Positions 1 to 6,355 of a DNA stretch of 10,090 nucleotides are shown here, piece by piece. The DNA is taken from contig JBJKRS010000087.1 in NCBI GenBank assembly GCA_046704525.1, positions 1-10,090 of the forward strand, given 5' to 3'. A program made the translations under genes and the position numbers. The notes under the pieces were generated by a model that saw only the letters and a list, made by a program, of their open reading frames with translations, searched no databases and had not been told where the DNA came from. Each line of letters begins with the position of its first letter. The stretch's first letter is position 1. The DNA comes from GCA-965745 sp046704525 (GTDB taxonomy: Archaea; Thermoplasmatota; Thermoplasmata; Thermoplasmatales; Thermoplasmataceae).

Positions 1-354
1 CTTAATGGGGAAGAAGTGACTATTGTCAACGCATCCAGGGTTGTCGTTACTGGGGGAAGGGACAATGTGCTCCAGAAGTTCCTGAAGATGAGAGACATAG
101 GAAGTGTGAGGAAGGGCCCATACTACCCGAGGACGCCGGACAAGATTCTGAGGAGAAACATCGGAGACATGCTTCCAAAGAAGAAGACAAAAGGCAAGGA
201 AGCCCTTGGAAGGTGCAGAGTTTATGCAACTTTTCCGGAAGAGCTTAAAGGCAAGGATTTCATTAAAACGGACAATTTCCTGAACGAAAAGGTTAATGGA
301 TTTGTCACACTTGCTGAAATCTCAAAGGTAATGGGACAGAAGGTGCGGCAATGA
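1..354 (+). CDS. rpl13: Large ribosomal subunit protein L13 (uL13), 5'-truncated
   Basis: Archaeal ribosomal protein uL13, an rRNA-binding component of the 50S subunit. The reading frame is open from the first base of the window and begins LNGEEVTIVNAS, which matches the family after its N-terminal LGRLAS-type segment. About 25-30 residues therefore lie outside the window. A GTG at 16 lies in this frame but is an internal valine, not the start. The visible 117 residues carry the diagnostic central block PRTPDKILRRNIGDMLPKKK followed by a GKEAL/RVY segment. The stop (TGA, 352-354) overlaps the ATG of rps9 at 351 (ATGA), so the two are translationally coupled. In many archaea this gene follows rpl18e, which would lie to the left. 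Family assignment is secure. Confidence 0.95.
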   Translation, partial: LNGEEVTIVNASRVVVTGGRDNVLQKFLKMRDIGSVRKGPYYPRTPDKILRRNIGDMLPKKKTKGKEALGRCRVYATFPEELKGKDFIKTDNFLNEKVNGFVTLAEISKVMGQKVRQ

Positions 355-758
355 AGGGGCCTAACATAATCACAACATCGGGAAAGAGGAAAACTGCTAT
401 AGCAAGGGCCATAACCAGAAAGGGCAAGGGTATCATAACCATAAACGGTAGCCCGGTTGAGTTCCACCCAGTTCTTCTCTTGAAGGACAAGATAATGGAG
501 CCCATGAAGCTCATAGGGGAAAGGATTAACGAACTGGACATAGAAGTGAGAGTTTCCGGCGGCGGCAACACCGGACAGGCAGATGCAGCGAGAACTGCAA
601 TAGCAAAGGGAATAGTCCAGTATTTCAAAGATGATACCATTGAAGAGATGTACAGGCAGTACGACAGGACACTCCTTGTGAACGACATAAGGAGGAAAAT
701 GCCCAAGAAGCCACAGGGTAAGGGTGCCCGCTCCAAGAAGCAGAAATCCTACAGGTGA
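351..758 (+). CDS. rps9: Small ribosomal subunit protein S9 (uS9)
   Basis: Archaeal uS9, 135 residues, the usual archaeal length. The N-terminal segment TTSGKRKTAIARA (residues 8-20) is the family signature. A glycine-rich SGGGNTGQADAAR stretch follows in the middle. The protein ends in the conserved basic tail KKQKSYR, which in uS9 reaches the P-site tRNA on the 30S subunit. The start ATG overlaps the rpl13 stop, and an AAGGTG purine run a few bases upstream (about 340-345) serves as ribosome binding site. Six bases separate its stop from rpoN. Nothing is unusual in the sequence. Confidence 0.97.
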   Translation: MKGPNIITTSGKRKTAIARAITRKGKGIITINGSPVEFHPVLLLKDKIMEPMKLIGERINELDIEVRVSGGGNTGQADAARTAIAKGIVQYFKDDTIEEMYRQYDRTLLVNDIRRKMPKKPQGKGARSKKQKSYR

Positions 759-759
759 T
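753..759 (+). promoter_or_regulatory. Shine-Dalgarno site of rpoN overlapping the rps9 stop
   Basis: AGGTGAT matches the core of the archaeal anti-Shine-Dalgarno complement (AGGAGGTGATCC). It ends 5 bases before the rpoN ATG at 765. The TGA inside it (756-758) is the rps9 stop codon, so termination of rps9 and initiation of rpoN use the same bases. This supports the ATG at 765 as the true start. Confidence 0.7.
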
Positions 760-764
760 TCTGG

Positions 765-983
765 ATGATTATACCGGTTAGATGTTTCAGTTGCGGAAGA
801 GTCATTGCATCAGACTACAAGGAATTCAAGGAGAAGATTTCGGAGATGACTGCCGGGGGAAAGAAGCCCACGCAGGACATGATCGTCAAAACCCTGGACG
901 ATCTGCACGTGGACCGGTACTGCTGCAGAAGGATGATCCTTTCGCACACCGACCTCATTGATGAAGTCCTTCCGTTTTCGTGA
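765..983 (+). CDS. rpoN: DNA-directed RNA polymerase subunit N
   Basis: RpoN, the archaeal homologue of eukaryotic RPB10, a small zinc-binding assembly subunit of RNA polymerase in the Rpo3/Rpo11/Rpo10/Rpo12 subassembly. It has 72 residues. The zinc ligands are visible as C7-x2-C10 (VRCFSCGRV) and the adjacent pair C53-C54 (RYCCRRM), the atypical CX2C...CC pattern that defines the family. The conserved tail HTDLIDEVLPF is also present. An insert of several residues around 29-36 (TAGGKKPT) lies in the normally variable region. It follows rps9 by 6 bases in the conserved L13-S9-RpoN operon. Instead of rpoK, which often comes next in archaea, a tRNA gene starts one base after the stop. Confidence 0.97.
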   Translation: MIIPVRCFSCGRVIASDYKEFKEKISEMTAGGKKPTQDMIVKTLDDLHVDRYCCRRMILSHTDLIDEVLPFS

Positions 984-984
984 A

Positions 985-1057
985 GGGACCGTGGGGTAGC
1001 TTGGTATCCTACCAGCTTGGGGTGTTGGTAACCTGTGTTCAAATCACAGCGGTCCCA
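985..1057 (+). tRNA. tRNA-Pro (anticodon GGG)
   Basis: The sequence folds as a canonical 73-nt cloverleaf. The acceptor stem is GGGACCG (985-991) with CGGTCCC (1050-1056). The D arm contains GG at the 18/19 position (1003-1004). The anticodon stem is CCAGC (1012-1016) with GTTGG (1024-1028), enclosing the loop TTGGGGT with anticodon GGG at 1019-1021, which reads proline CCC/CCU codons. A 4-nt variable region is followed by the T arm CTGTG-TTCAAAT-CACAG (1033-1049). The discriminator is A1057 and CCA is not encoded. No intron is present. No TATA-like element lies about 25 bases upstream, inside rpoN, so I infer that it is transcribed with the ribosomal operon and released by RNase P. Confidence 0.95.
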
Positions 1058-1088
1058 TCCCCATATTTATGATTGCATAATTGCCTGG

Positions 1089-1099
1089 TTTATCTTTCT
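1089..1099 (+). terminator. Possible T-rich terminator of the L13-S9-RpoN-tRNA unit
   Basis: A pyrimidine-rich tract (TTTATCTTTCT) lies about 32 bases after the tRNA 3' end. Archaeal termination commonly uses T-rich coding-strand tracts without a hairpin. The rest of 1058-1148 shows no gene or strong structure, only a short direct repeat AGCATGTG at 1107-1114 and 1133-1140. Weak call based on composition and position only. Confidence 0.25.
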
Positions 1100-1148
1100 G
1101 GCATCGAGCATGTGAGGAAAAGCAGATGCAGCAGCATGTGTTAACAGT

Positions 1149-1778
1149 TCAGGAAAACCCGCCCATTAGCTGCTGCCTGTAAATTGATATTGGAATTCTG
1201 TTCCTCTGAAGGTGAACCAGGAACTGCCTCAGAGAGATCACCTGGTCAAAGTCGAGCGTGACATTTCCCGTTCCCTCACGCATAGAGAGAGTAACCTCCT
1301 GAATGCCCCCTCCCGGAGCATTTACAACTGCCCCCTCAATGTTGCTGTACCTGAATACAACCTCACCTCCCGCTTTCGGCACCCTGAATCCGCTGCCGCT
1401 GAATTTGATAGGAAACGCGAGCCTCCTTGTAATCGGGGGAAGGATGAAAAGCAGTATGAGAATGGGCAGTGAATAGTAGACTGAAAGGGAAAGCACGAAA
1501 ATCATGTAGTAAAGTATGGCCAGCATGCCTACCGGCACCACCATGGGGAGTATGCTGAACAGGCTCCCCCTTGTGTTTATCCTTATGACATCGTCTGCCC
1601 GGTACTGATTCTGGGTGGAGTATTCCTGGGGCTGCTCGGACCAGGGCTCGGCTGTGGATGTTTCCACTTGCTGCTGTGTCGCCGTGTCCGTGTCCCCAAG
1701 GAAGTAGCCGCATTTGTTGCACATGAAGTCGGTTGAATCGACCCGGTGCCCACATTTAGGACAGGCCATCCTTGCCAT
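1149..1778 (-). CDS. Zinc-ribbon membrane protein of unknown function
   Basis: 209 residues, family not recognised. A zinc ribbon at the N-terminus has ligands C6-x2-C9 and C20-x2-C23 (CPKCGHRV...CNKCG). A polar, Gln/Ser/Thr-rich linker spans about residues 28-65. Two hydrophobic segments, about 73-98 and 100-115, look like a membrane hairpin with a Pro-Pro turn at the end. The last 90 residues (about 120-209) are soluble and beta-rich, ending in a predicted helix (SLRQFLVHLQRNR). This layout resembles the PH-like domains of small bacterial and archaeal membrane proteins, but that is a guess from pattern only. A TATA box 27 bases upstream favours the ATG at 1778 over the internal ATG at codon 4, and suggests a leaderless mRNA. 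It lies 52 bases after the GlcF-like gene, on the same strand but with its own promoter. Confidence 0.8.
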   Translation of the reverse strand: MARMACPKCGHRVDSTDFMCNKCGYFLGDTDTATQQQVETSTAEPWSEQPQEYSTQNQYRADDVIRINTRGSLFSILPMVVPVGMLAILYYMIFVLSLSVYYSLPILILLFILPPITRRLAFPIKFSGSGFRVPKAGGEVVFRYSNIEGAVVNAPGGGIQEVTLSMREGTGNVTLDFDQVISLRQFLVHLQRNRIPISIYRQQLMGGFS

Positions 1779-1800
1779 ACTAATTATTCATGCATTCCGT

Positions 1801-1808
1801 CTTTATAG
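1801..1808 (-). promoter_or_regulatory. TATA box of the zinc-ribbon membrane protein gene
   Basis: On the minus strand the sequence reads CTATAAAG, close to the archaeal box A consensus. Its centre lies about 27 bases before the ATG at 1778. Archaeal transcription starts about 25 bases after box A, so the transcript should begin at or next to the start codon, with no room for a Shine-Dalgarno site. Confidence 0.6.
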
Positions 1809-1830
1809 ATTATGACCCTTGCATAACGAA

Positions 1831-3111
1831 TCACGGAACCGAAGTCACCGCTTCAGAGAGTATCTGCGAAATATCCTTGACCTCTGTAGTTCCTGACAGG
1901 TTTGAGTAGCAAACAGGGCATGCCGTCACGGTTTCGCAGCCGTTGCACTCTGCCTCCTCCAACTGCCTGGCCCTTTTTTCAGAGACTGAAGCCGCAAGGT
2001 CTCCGTCTATGAGCTCTACAGGTCCACCGCAGCAGTGAGTTCTCTTCCCCGATCTCGATGGCAACTTCACATCCGAAACATTCCCCAATACTCGTTTTGG
2101 GCCATCATAGGGACTACCAGACATGGAGAACAGGCAGGGTTCATGGAACATTATCTTCCTCCCGTTTCTTCCAAGCTTAGAGGAGTCGATCAGGTCCAGG
2201 TAGTACTTCACATTAATGCCACTCATATCGGCATACAATGGATATATCTCTGTCAGCATCCTGTGGGTGTGCGGATCGACCGTTACTATCTGCCTGTATC
2301 TCTTTTCCCTGAATTTGGATGAAACCTTCCGTGCATATGTCCTGAAACTCGCTTCATATCCAAGGTCGTAGAGGAAAGTGCCGGGGTACGGCTCGTCGGA
2401 ACCAAGGTAGTCAAACTCAACTCCACTGTTTCTAAGGAGGTGATAGATTCTCAAAAGCGATCCCACCATAGCTGAATTGATATCTTTGTCCACCGCTCTT
2501 CTGGACAGAAACCTAAGGGCAGTCACAGACCGTGAAGTCATTGCTAAGCCCAATGCAGACGCCCGGTTTCCGAATCTTCTCCTCATTGATGACAACCCGG
2601 CGCTGTAACCCATGAGCTGATACATGCTGCCCGTGTAAAGCAGGGTGTCTGAACCATCATTGAAGGCGAGACCTTCTGCCCATTTTGAGCATTCCTTTGC
2701 AAGGCCCAGCGGGTTACCCGATTTCACCACTGCGTGAACAATCATGCCTGCCTCTGCCTTCCTCTGCTGTTTCAGGGATTCTGAGGACGCAACTATCATC
2801 CGCCCGATTTCACTGACCCTGCCAGCATCCACCCCTGTTGGGCACACATGCACGCATGCATGGCAACCCAGGCAGCTGTAAAATGAGTCTGAAACGGATA
2901 CCTCATCGAGTGCCCCCTCTTCGTAGCCTTCGTAGAGCTTTCTTCCAAGTTGTGCCCTTCCTCTGGCCGTTATTACCGGATCATAGCCTGACGCGGCATA
3001 AGTTGGGCAGACTGAGTCGCAGAAACCACAGCTTATGCATTTCTTGCTCTCGCTGTCAAGAAGCTCCATCAGCTCGTCCAGCCTGGAATGCTGTGTCTGG
3101 GCAACCTTCAT
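1831..3111 (-). CDS. Fe-S subunit of a 2-hydroxyacid dehydrogenase (GlcF/HdrD-like)
   Basis: 426-residue Fe-S oxidoreductase that should accept electrons from the FAD subunit encoded just upstream. Two ferredoxin-type [4Fe-4S] motifs lie near the N-terminus: C25-x2-C28-x2-C31-x3-C35-P and C80-x2-C83-x2-C86-x3-C90-P. A cysteine-rich CCG domain at the C-terminus has C326 (HEPCLF), C360-C361 (CCGGPVEL) and C398-x2-C401 (ACPVCY). The expected first CCG domain is still recognisable as DEPYPGTFLYDLGYE (239-253) and VDPHTHRML (278-286), but its cysteines are gone. No membrane segment is evident. The start ATG overlaps the glcD-like stop (ATGA), with GAGGA at 3122-3118 as ribosome binding site. Substrate is not determinable: D-lactate, glycolate or another 2-hydroxyacid are all possible. 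Confidence 0.88.
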   Translation of the reverse strand: MKVAQTQHSRLDELMELLDSESKKCISCGFCDSVCPTYAASGYDPVITARGRAQLGRKLYEGYEEGALDEVSVSDSFYSCLGCHACVHVCPTGVDAGRVSEIGRMIVASSESLKQQRKAEAGMIVHAVVKSGNPLGLAKECSKWAEGLAFNDGSDTLLYTGSMYQLMGYSAGLSSMRRRFGNRASALGLAMTSRSVTALRFLSRRAVDKDINSAMVGSLLRIYHLLRNSGVEFDYLGSDEPYPGTFLYDLGYEASFRTYARKVSSKFREKRYRQIVTVDPHTHRMLTEIYPLYADMSGINVKYYLDLIDSSKLGRNGRKIMFHEPCLFSMSGSPYDGPKRVLGNVSDVKLPSRSGKRTHCCGGPVELIDGDLAASVSEKRARQLEEAECNGCETVTACPVCYSNLSGTTEVKDISQILSEAVTSVP

Positions 3112-4511
3112 GTCTCTTCCTCGCCCAACCCGAATTTTCCAGGGTTCATTATATTCCGCGAATCAAAAGCCTTCTTGACCTCCTTCATCAGGAAAAGGAC
3201 ATCTGACTGATCCCTCTCCCTGAACTGCTCGACCAGAAGTTGCTGCTTCTGCGTTCCGATTCCATGCTCACCGGATATGGAGCCGCCCAGCCTGATTGCC
3301 ATCCTGTTGATCTCGTCGGATGCTTCCAGGGCCCTCTTCCATGCATCCGTATCATCTCTGTCTGCCCCTATCTGCGGATGTAGATTTCCGTCTCCAGCAT
3401 GACCACAGGTTGCGATGTAAACCCCATGCTCGCTCCTGATAGCAGCAACTTCAACAATCGCTTCCTTGATCCTGCTCAACGGGACCACTATGTCGCCGTC
3501 AATGAATCCGGTGAACAGCTTCCCTGGAGCTGCAAATGCAATCCTCCTTATTTCAAAGAGCTCTGCCTCTTTGGAGGCATCCTCTGCAACAACAACTTCC
3601 CTTGCTGAATTCCGGGCAAAAATCTCCCTGACCTTTCTCGTTCTTGATTCCCTGTCCCCTCCAGTGATGTCAAGATCGACAAGGACCATTCCACCCTCTG
3701 CCTCAGGGTAATTCCATCCGCGAATGCTGTTGGCAGCCTTTATCCCTTCCATGTCCGCGAATTCCAGTATATAGGGGTTAACTCCTTCCCTCCTGATGCT
3801 GAATATTGTTTCCCCCGCATCCTCCAGGGTATCGAAGAATCCAGCCATCCTCACAAGGCCTGCAGGAAGTGGCATAATCTTGAGGACTGCACTTGTTACA
3901 AGGCACAGAGTGCCCTCACTTCCCACGATGATCCCCACCATGTTATATCCTGCCCTGTTCTTGTAAGTTGATTCTCCAAAGCTCAGTTTCCTGCCATCAG
4001 GCATCACTGTGTTGAGTTTCAGGACCCAGTCCTTCACCACGCCAAACCTGGCACACCTCATGCCGCCAGAGTTCTCGTTGATGGCCCCACCAACGGTGGC
4101 AACACTCACGCTCGAGGGATCGGGAGGGAAAAAGAACCCGGCCCTCCTGCATTCTGCATCCACTTCCTCGAGCGTGGCCCCTGCCTGTGCCTCGACGTAT
4201 CCATTCTCTATTGACACGGAGATCCGGTTCATTCCCCTCATATCTATGACTATTCCTCCCTTCCTGGGTACAACTGCCCCTGTCGGGCTTGATCCGCCTC
4301 CTCTGGCCACGACCGGAATGGAGTGCCTGTATGCCACCTTCATTATCCTGGATATCTGGTCTTCCCCTGTGGCCCTTATGCCTATCTCCGGCAGACTGCT
4401 GTCCGAGTCTATGCTCCCCCTGCTGTAAATAGAAAGCCTCGAGGTATCAGTGAATACGTTCTCCTGTCCAGCAGCTGACGAAAGCTCATTTATAACATCT
4501 TTTGAGAGCAA
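3108..4511 (-). CDS. FAD-binding 2-hydroxyacid dehydrogenase (GlcD/D-lactate dehydrogenase family)
   Basis: Flavoprotein of the VAO/PCMH family that oxidises a D-2-hydroxyacid such as D-lactate or glycolate to the 2-oxoacid. With the start at 4511 it has 467 residues. The FAD domain (about 35-215) includes RGGGSSPTGAV (70-80), GGAINENSGGMR (141-152) and GSEGT (197-201). The C-terminal oxidase domain has GHAGDGNLHP (370-379), SGEHGIG (413-419) and the terminal NPGK. The frame is open up to an ATG at 4640, but that extension has no family similarity, lacks a ribosome binding site and overlaps the divergent gene at 4610. A TTG at 4511 preceded by AGGGG gives the expected N-terminus (LSKDVINELSSAAG). 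It is coupled to the Fe-S subunit by an ATGA overlap, and divergent from a small gene and the methylcitrate operon. Confidence 0.9.
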   Translation of the reverse strand: MLSKDVINELSSAAGQENVFTDTSRLSIYSRGSIDSDSSLPEIGIRATGEDQISRIMKVAYRHSIPVVARGGGSSPTGAVVPRKGGIVIDMRGMNRISVSIENGYVEAQAGATLEEVDAECRRAGFFFPPDPSSVSVATVGGAINENSGGMRCARFGVVKDWVLKLNTVMPDGRKLSFGESTYKNRAGYNMVGIIVGSEGTLCLVTSAVLKIMPLPAGLVRMAGFFDTLEDAGETIFSIRREGVNPYILEFADMEGIKAANSIRGWNYPEAEGGMVLVDLDITGGDRESRTRKVREIFARNSAREVVVAEDASKEAELFEIRRIAFAAPGKLFTGFIDGDIVVPLSRIKEAIVEVAAIRSEHGVYIATCGHAGDGNLHPQIGADRDDTDAWKRALEASDEINRMAIRLGGSISGEHGIGTQKQQLLVEQFRERDQSDVLFLMKEVKKAFDSRNIMNPGKFGLGEEET

Positions 4512-4609
4512 TGAAACCCCTGGCTTGAGAATTGGTTGTGAACCTAATAACTGCTTTGCATGGATCGCAATCCGAAATGATACTATGGTAGCTGATCCTA
4601 CATCATGAC

Positions 4610-4972
4610 ATGAGCAGCGTGGACAGTATTGCCCAGTCATTTGAAGAATGGCTTCAGAGAGGAGAAGTCAGGCTGAGAGACCTTATCTCAGCCACCGATG
4701 AACATTGGAGAGAATACTTCAGCAGGGAAATTGACCAGATCTCACAGGAGGTTGATGATGCCCCCGAAAGGGCCTATGCCCACCTACTTTCCCTCGTGGG
4801 GTTCGCGGGAAGCAACTCTGGAAAGTCACCAAGAATTGTGAAGATACTCGGAGAGTATGTGAGGAAACTCGCGGATATAATGGGGAAAATTGCCAAAGCC
4901 CTCGGGGCGAGCAGTTTCTCCATAATAGTGTCTGTACCATTTGACCTCTCAATCGACCTGACATTCTCTTGA
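4610..4972 (+). CDS. Hypothetical protein, 120 residues
   Basis: Not recognised. The first 70 residues are charged and strongly helical in appearance (FEEWLQRGEVRLRDL, HWREYFSREIDQI), then a second helical, basic region (RIVKILGEYVRKLADIMGKIAKAL) follows. The C-terminus is an alternating hydrophobic/serine stretch, SSFSIIVSVPFDLSIDLTFS, that looks like one or two beta strands. No signal peptide or clear membrane helix is seen. TGATCC at 4593-4598, the 3' half of the archaeal SD complement, precedes the ATG by 11 bases. Reality is supported by an uninterrupted frame filling the space between the divergent dehydrogenase and prpD, and by ordinary codon use. It ends 51 bases before prpD, whose promoter lies in that gap, so it need not belong to the prp operon. 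Confidence 0.65.
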   Translation: MSSVDSIAQSFEEWLQRGEVRLRDLISATDEHWREYFSREIDQISQEVDDAPERAYAHLLSLVGFAGSNSGKSPRIVKILGEYVRKLADIMGKIAKALGASSFSIIVSVPFDLSIDLTFS

Positions 4973-4995
4973 GTCTGTAATTTCCTCGAAACCCC

Positions 4996-5003
4996 TTTTA
5001 TAC
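4996..5003 (+). promoter_or_regulatory. TATA box of the prpDBC operon
   Basis: TTTTATAC sits about 25 bases before the ATG of prpD at 5024, with a purine-containing BRE-like CGAAA just upstream (4987-4991). Transcription is expected to start at or within a few bases of the ATG, giving a leaderless operon mRNA. The following T run (5005-5010) could also end transcription of the upstream 120-residue gene. I see no obvious operator palindrome around it. Confidence 0.6.
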
Positions 5004-5023
5004 ATTTTTTGAATTAATGCTTC

Positions 5024-6355
5024 ATGGACAGGATTGCAGAGAAGATCTTCCAGCATTCAGACACAGTTCGGAGAAAGGGGTTTCCTGGGGACGTAAAGGA
5101 TGAGATCAAAAAAAGGATAGCAGATTCCATTTTTGCAGCTTACGGCGCAAGAAACTCCGATCCTGTGAGGATCATGAGAAAGGCACTCCTCCCTGCAAAG
5201 GGTGGCAGGAATGCGACACTATTCTTCGGGAACGAGAAAGCAACCCCGGATGTTGCCGCTTTCATCAACGGCAGCATGACAAGGTACCTGGATTACAATG
5301 ACACTTACCTATCCAAGGAGGCCCTGCACCCATCCGATAACATACCGCCTATTCTGGCAATGGCAGAGAGCAGGGAAATAGGTGGAAAGGAATGCATAGA
5401 CGCGATCGGAGTGGCGTACCAGGTAGTAGGCGCCCTTGCTGACGCAGTATCCATCAGGGATCTAGGTTGGGACCATGTGACATACATCTCAGTATCTTCA
5501 GCTGCGGGACTGGCTCACCTCCTGTCCCAGGACTCAAGCAAGTTTGAAAACACACTCAGCCTCGGGCTCAACAACAATATAAGCATGCGGCAGACTCGTG
5601 CGGGCGAACTGAGCATGTGGAAGGGGTGCACAGCAGCAAATGCCTCGAGAAACAGCGTGTTTGCTGCCCTACTCTCTGACAGTGGATTCACGGGACCTTA
5701 TCCTGAATTCGAGGGAGAGATGGGCTTTTTCAAGCAGGTATCTGGCGAATTCGATCTGGAGCTTGACACCGACAGGATCAAGAGGACCATGATCAAGAAT
5801 TACCCGGTGGAGTACCACGCCATGAGCGCGGCAGAAGCTGCCAGCGGGCTCAGGGAAGAGATTAAGGGCGAGATCACCGGAGTGGAAGTCGAGACTTTTA
5901 CCGTCGCCAACACCATCATAATAAAGGACCCCGAGAAGCTCAGGCCAAAGACAAAGGAGACGGCAGACCACAGCATGCCTTTCATAGTGGCGTACTCCCT
6001 CCTGCACGGGGATCCCGTTCCAGATTCTTACGGCCCCGGGTACCTGAATGACCAGAAGATTCTAGGCCTCATTGACAAGTCCAGGTACAAGGTAACAGAA
6101 CGCTTTGACTCAATGTATCCCGAATACCTTCCTGTCAAGATAACAGTGAAGACAATCCAAGGGGAATTTGAAAAGGAGATAGATGTGCCGAAAGGCCACC
6201 ATAGAAGCCCCTACTCATGGCAGGACCTGACGAGGAAAGGGGAAAGGATGGGCGGTGCGGACTTCGCAAAAGATGTCGTGGAGATCGCCAAGAGCTTTGA
6301 AAAGAGAAGCCCTTCTGAACTGATGGAGGTTATTTCCCATGTCGATAATGCGTGA
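5024..6355 (+). CDS. prpD: 2-methylcitrate dehydratase (MmgE/PrpD family)
   Basis: 443 residues, slightly shorter than bacterial PrpD/MmgE (about 470-480). The enzyme dehydrates 2-methylcitrate to 2-methyl-cis-aconitate in the cytosolic methylcitrate cycle, which disposes of propionyl-CoA. Family landmarks are visible: NGSMTRYLDYNDTY (82-95), the HPSDNIPP segment (102-109), WKGCTAANASRN (199-210) and KNYPVEYHAMSAAEA (258-272), followed by a C-terminal beta-rich domain ending around SPSELMEVI. The family also includes cis-aconitate decarboxylases and other dehydratases, so family membership alone does not fix the substrate. The overlapping prpB and prpC genes make the methylcitrate role by far the most likely. 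It is the first gene of the operon, behind a TATA box suggesting leaderless initiation at 5024. Its last 17 bases overlap prpB. Confidence 0.92.
   Translation: MDRIAEKIFQHSDTVRRKGFPGDVKDEIKKRIADSIFAAYGARNSDPVRIMRKALLPAKGGRNATLFFGNEKATPDVAAFINGSMTRYLDYNDTYLSKEALHPSDNIPPILAMAESREIGGKECIDAIGVAYQVVGALADAVSIRDLGWDHVTYISVSSAAGLAHLLSQDSSKFENTLSLGLNNNISMRQTRAGELSMWKGCTAANASRNSVFAALLSDSGFTGPYPEFEGEMGFFKQVSGEFDLELDTDRIKRTMIKNYPVEYHAMSAAEAASGLREEIKGEITGVEVETFTVANTIIIKDPEKLRPKTKETADHSMPFIVAYSLLHGDPVPDSYGPGYLNDQKILGLIDKSRYKVTERFDSMYPEYLPVKITVKTIQGEFEKEIDVPKGHHRSPYSWQDLTRKGERMGGADFAKDVVEIAKSFEKRSPSELMEVISHVDNA
6325..6330 (+). promoter_or_regulatory. Shine-Dalgarno site of prpB
   Basis: GGAGGT, a strong match to the archaeal SD consensus, lies within the 3' end of prpD and 8 bases before the ATG at 6339. 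It favours this ATG over the in-frame ATG at codon 4 (6348), which would be 17 bases away. Confidence 0.75.

Noticed and set aside
16..18. GTG as start of L13
   Set aside because: The frame continues to the window edge with conserved L13 sequence (LNGEE), so this valine is internal.
1107..1140. Direct repeat AGCATGTG (1107-1114 and 1133-1140)
   Set aside because: Two 8-base copies 26 bases apart with no further copies. Too short to be a CRISPR or a convincing operator, and downstream of both flanking genes.
4009..4428. Plus-strand 139-codon open frame
   Set aside because: Lies entirely inside the GlcD-like gene on the other strand. Its translation shows no domain and it has no promoter or SD.
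4512..4640. N-terminal extension of the GlcD-like protein starting at ATG 4640
   Set aside because: The extra 43 residues have no family resemblance, lack an SD site and overlap the divergent gene. TTG at 4511 gives the expected N-terminus.
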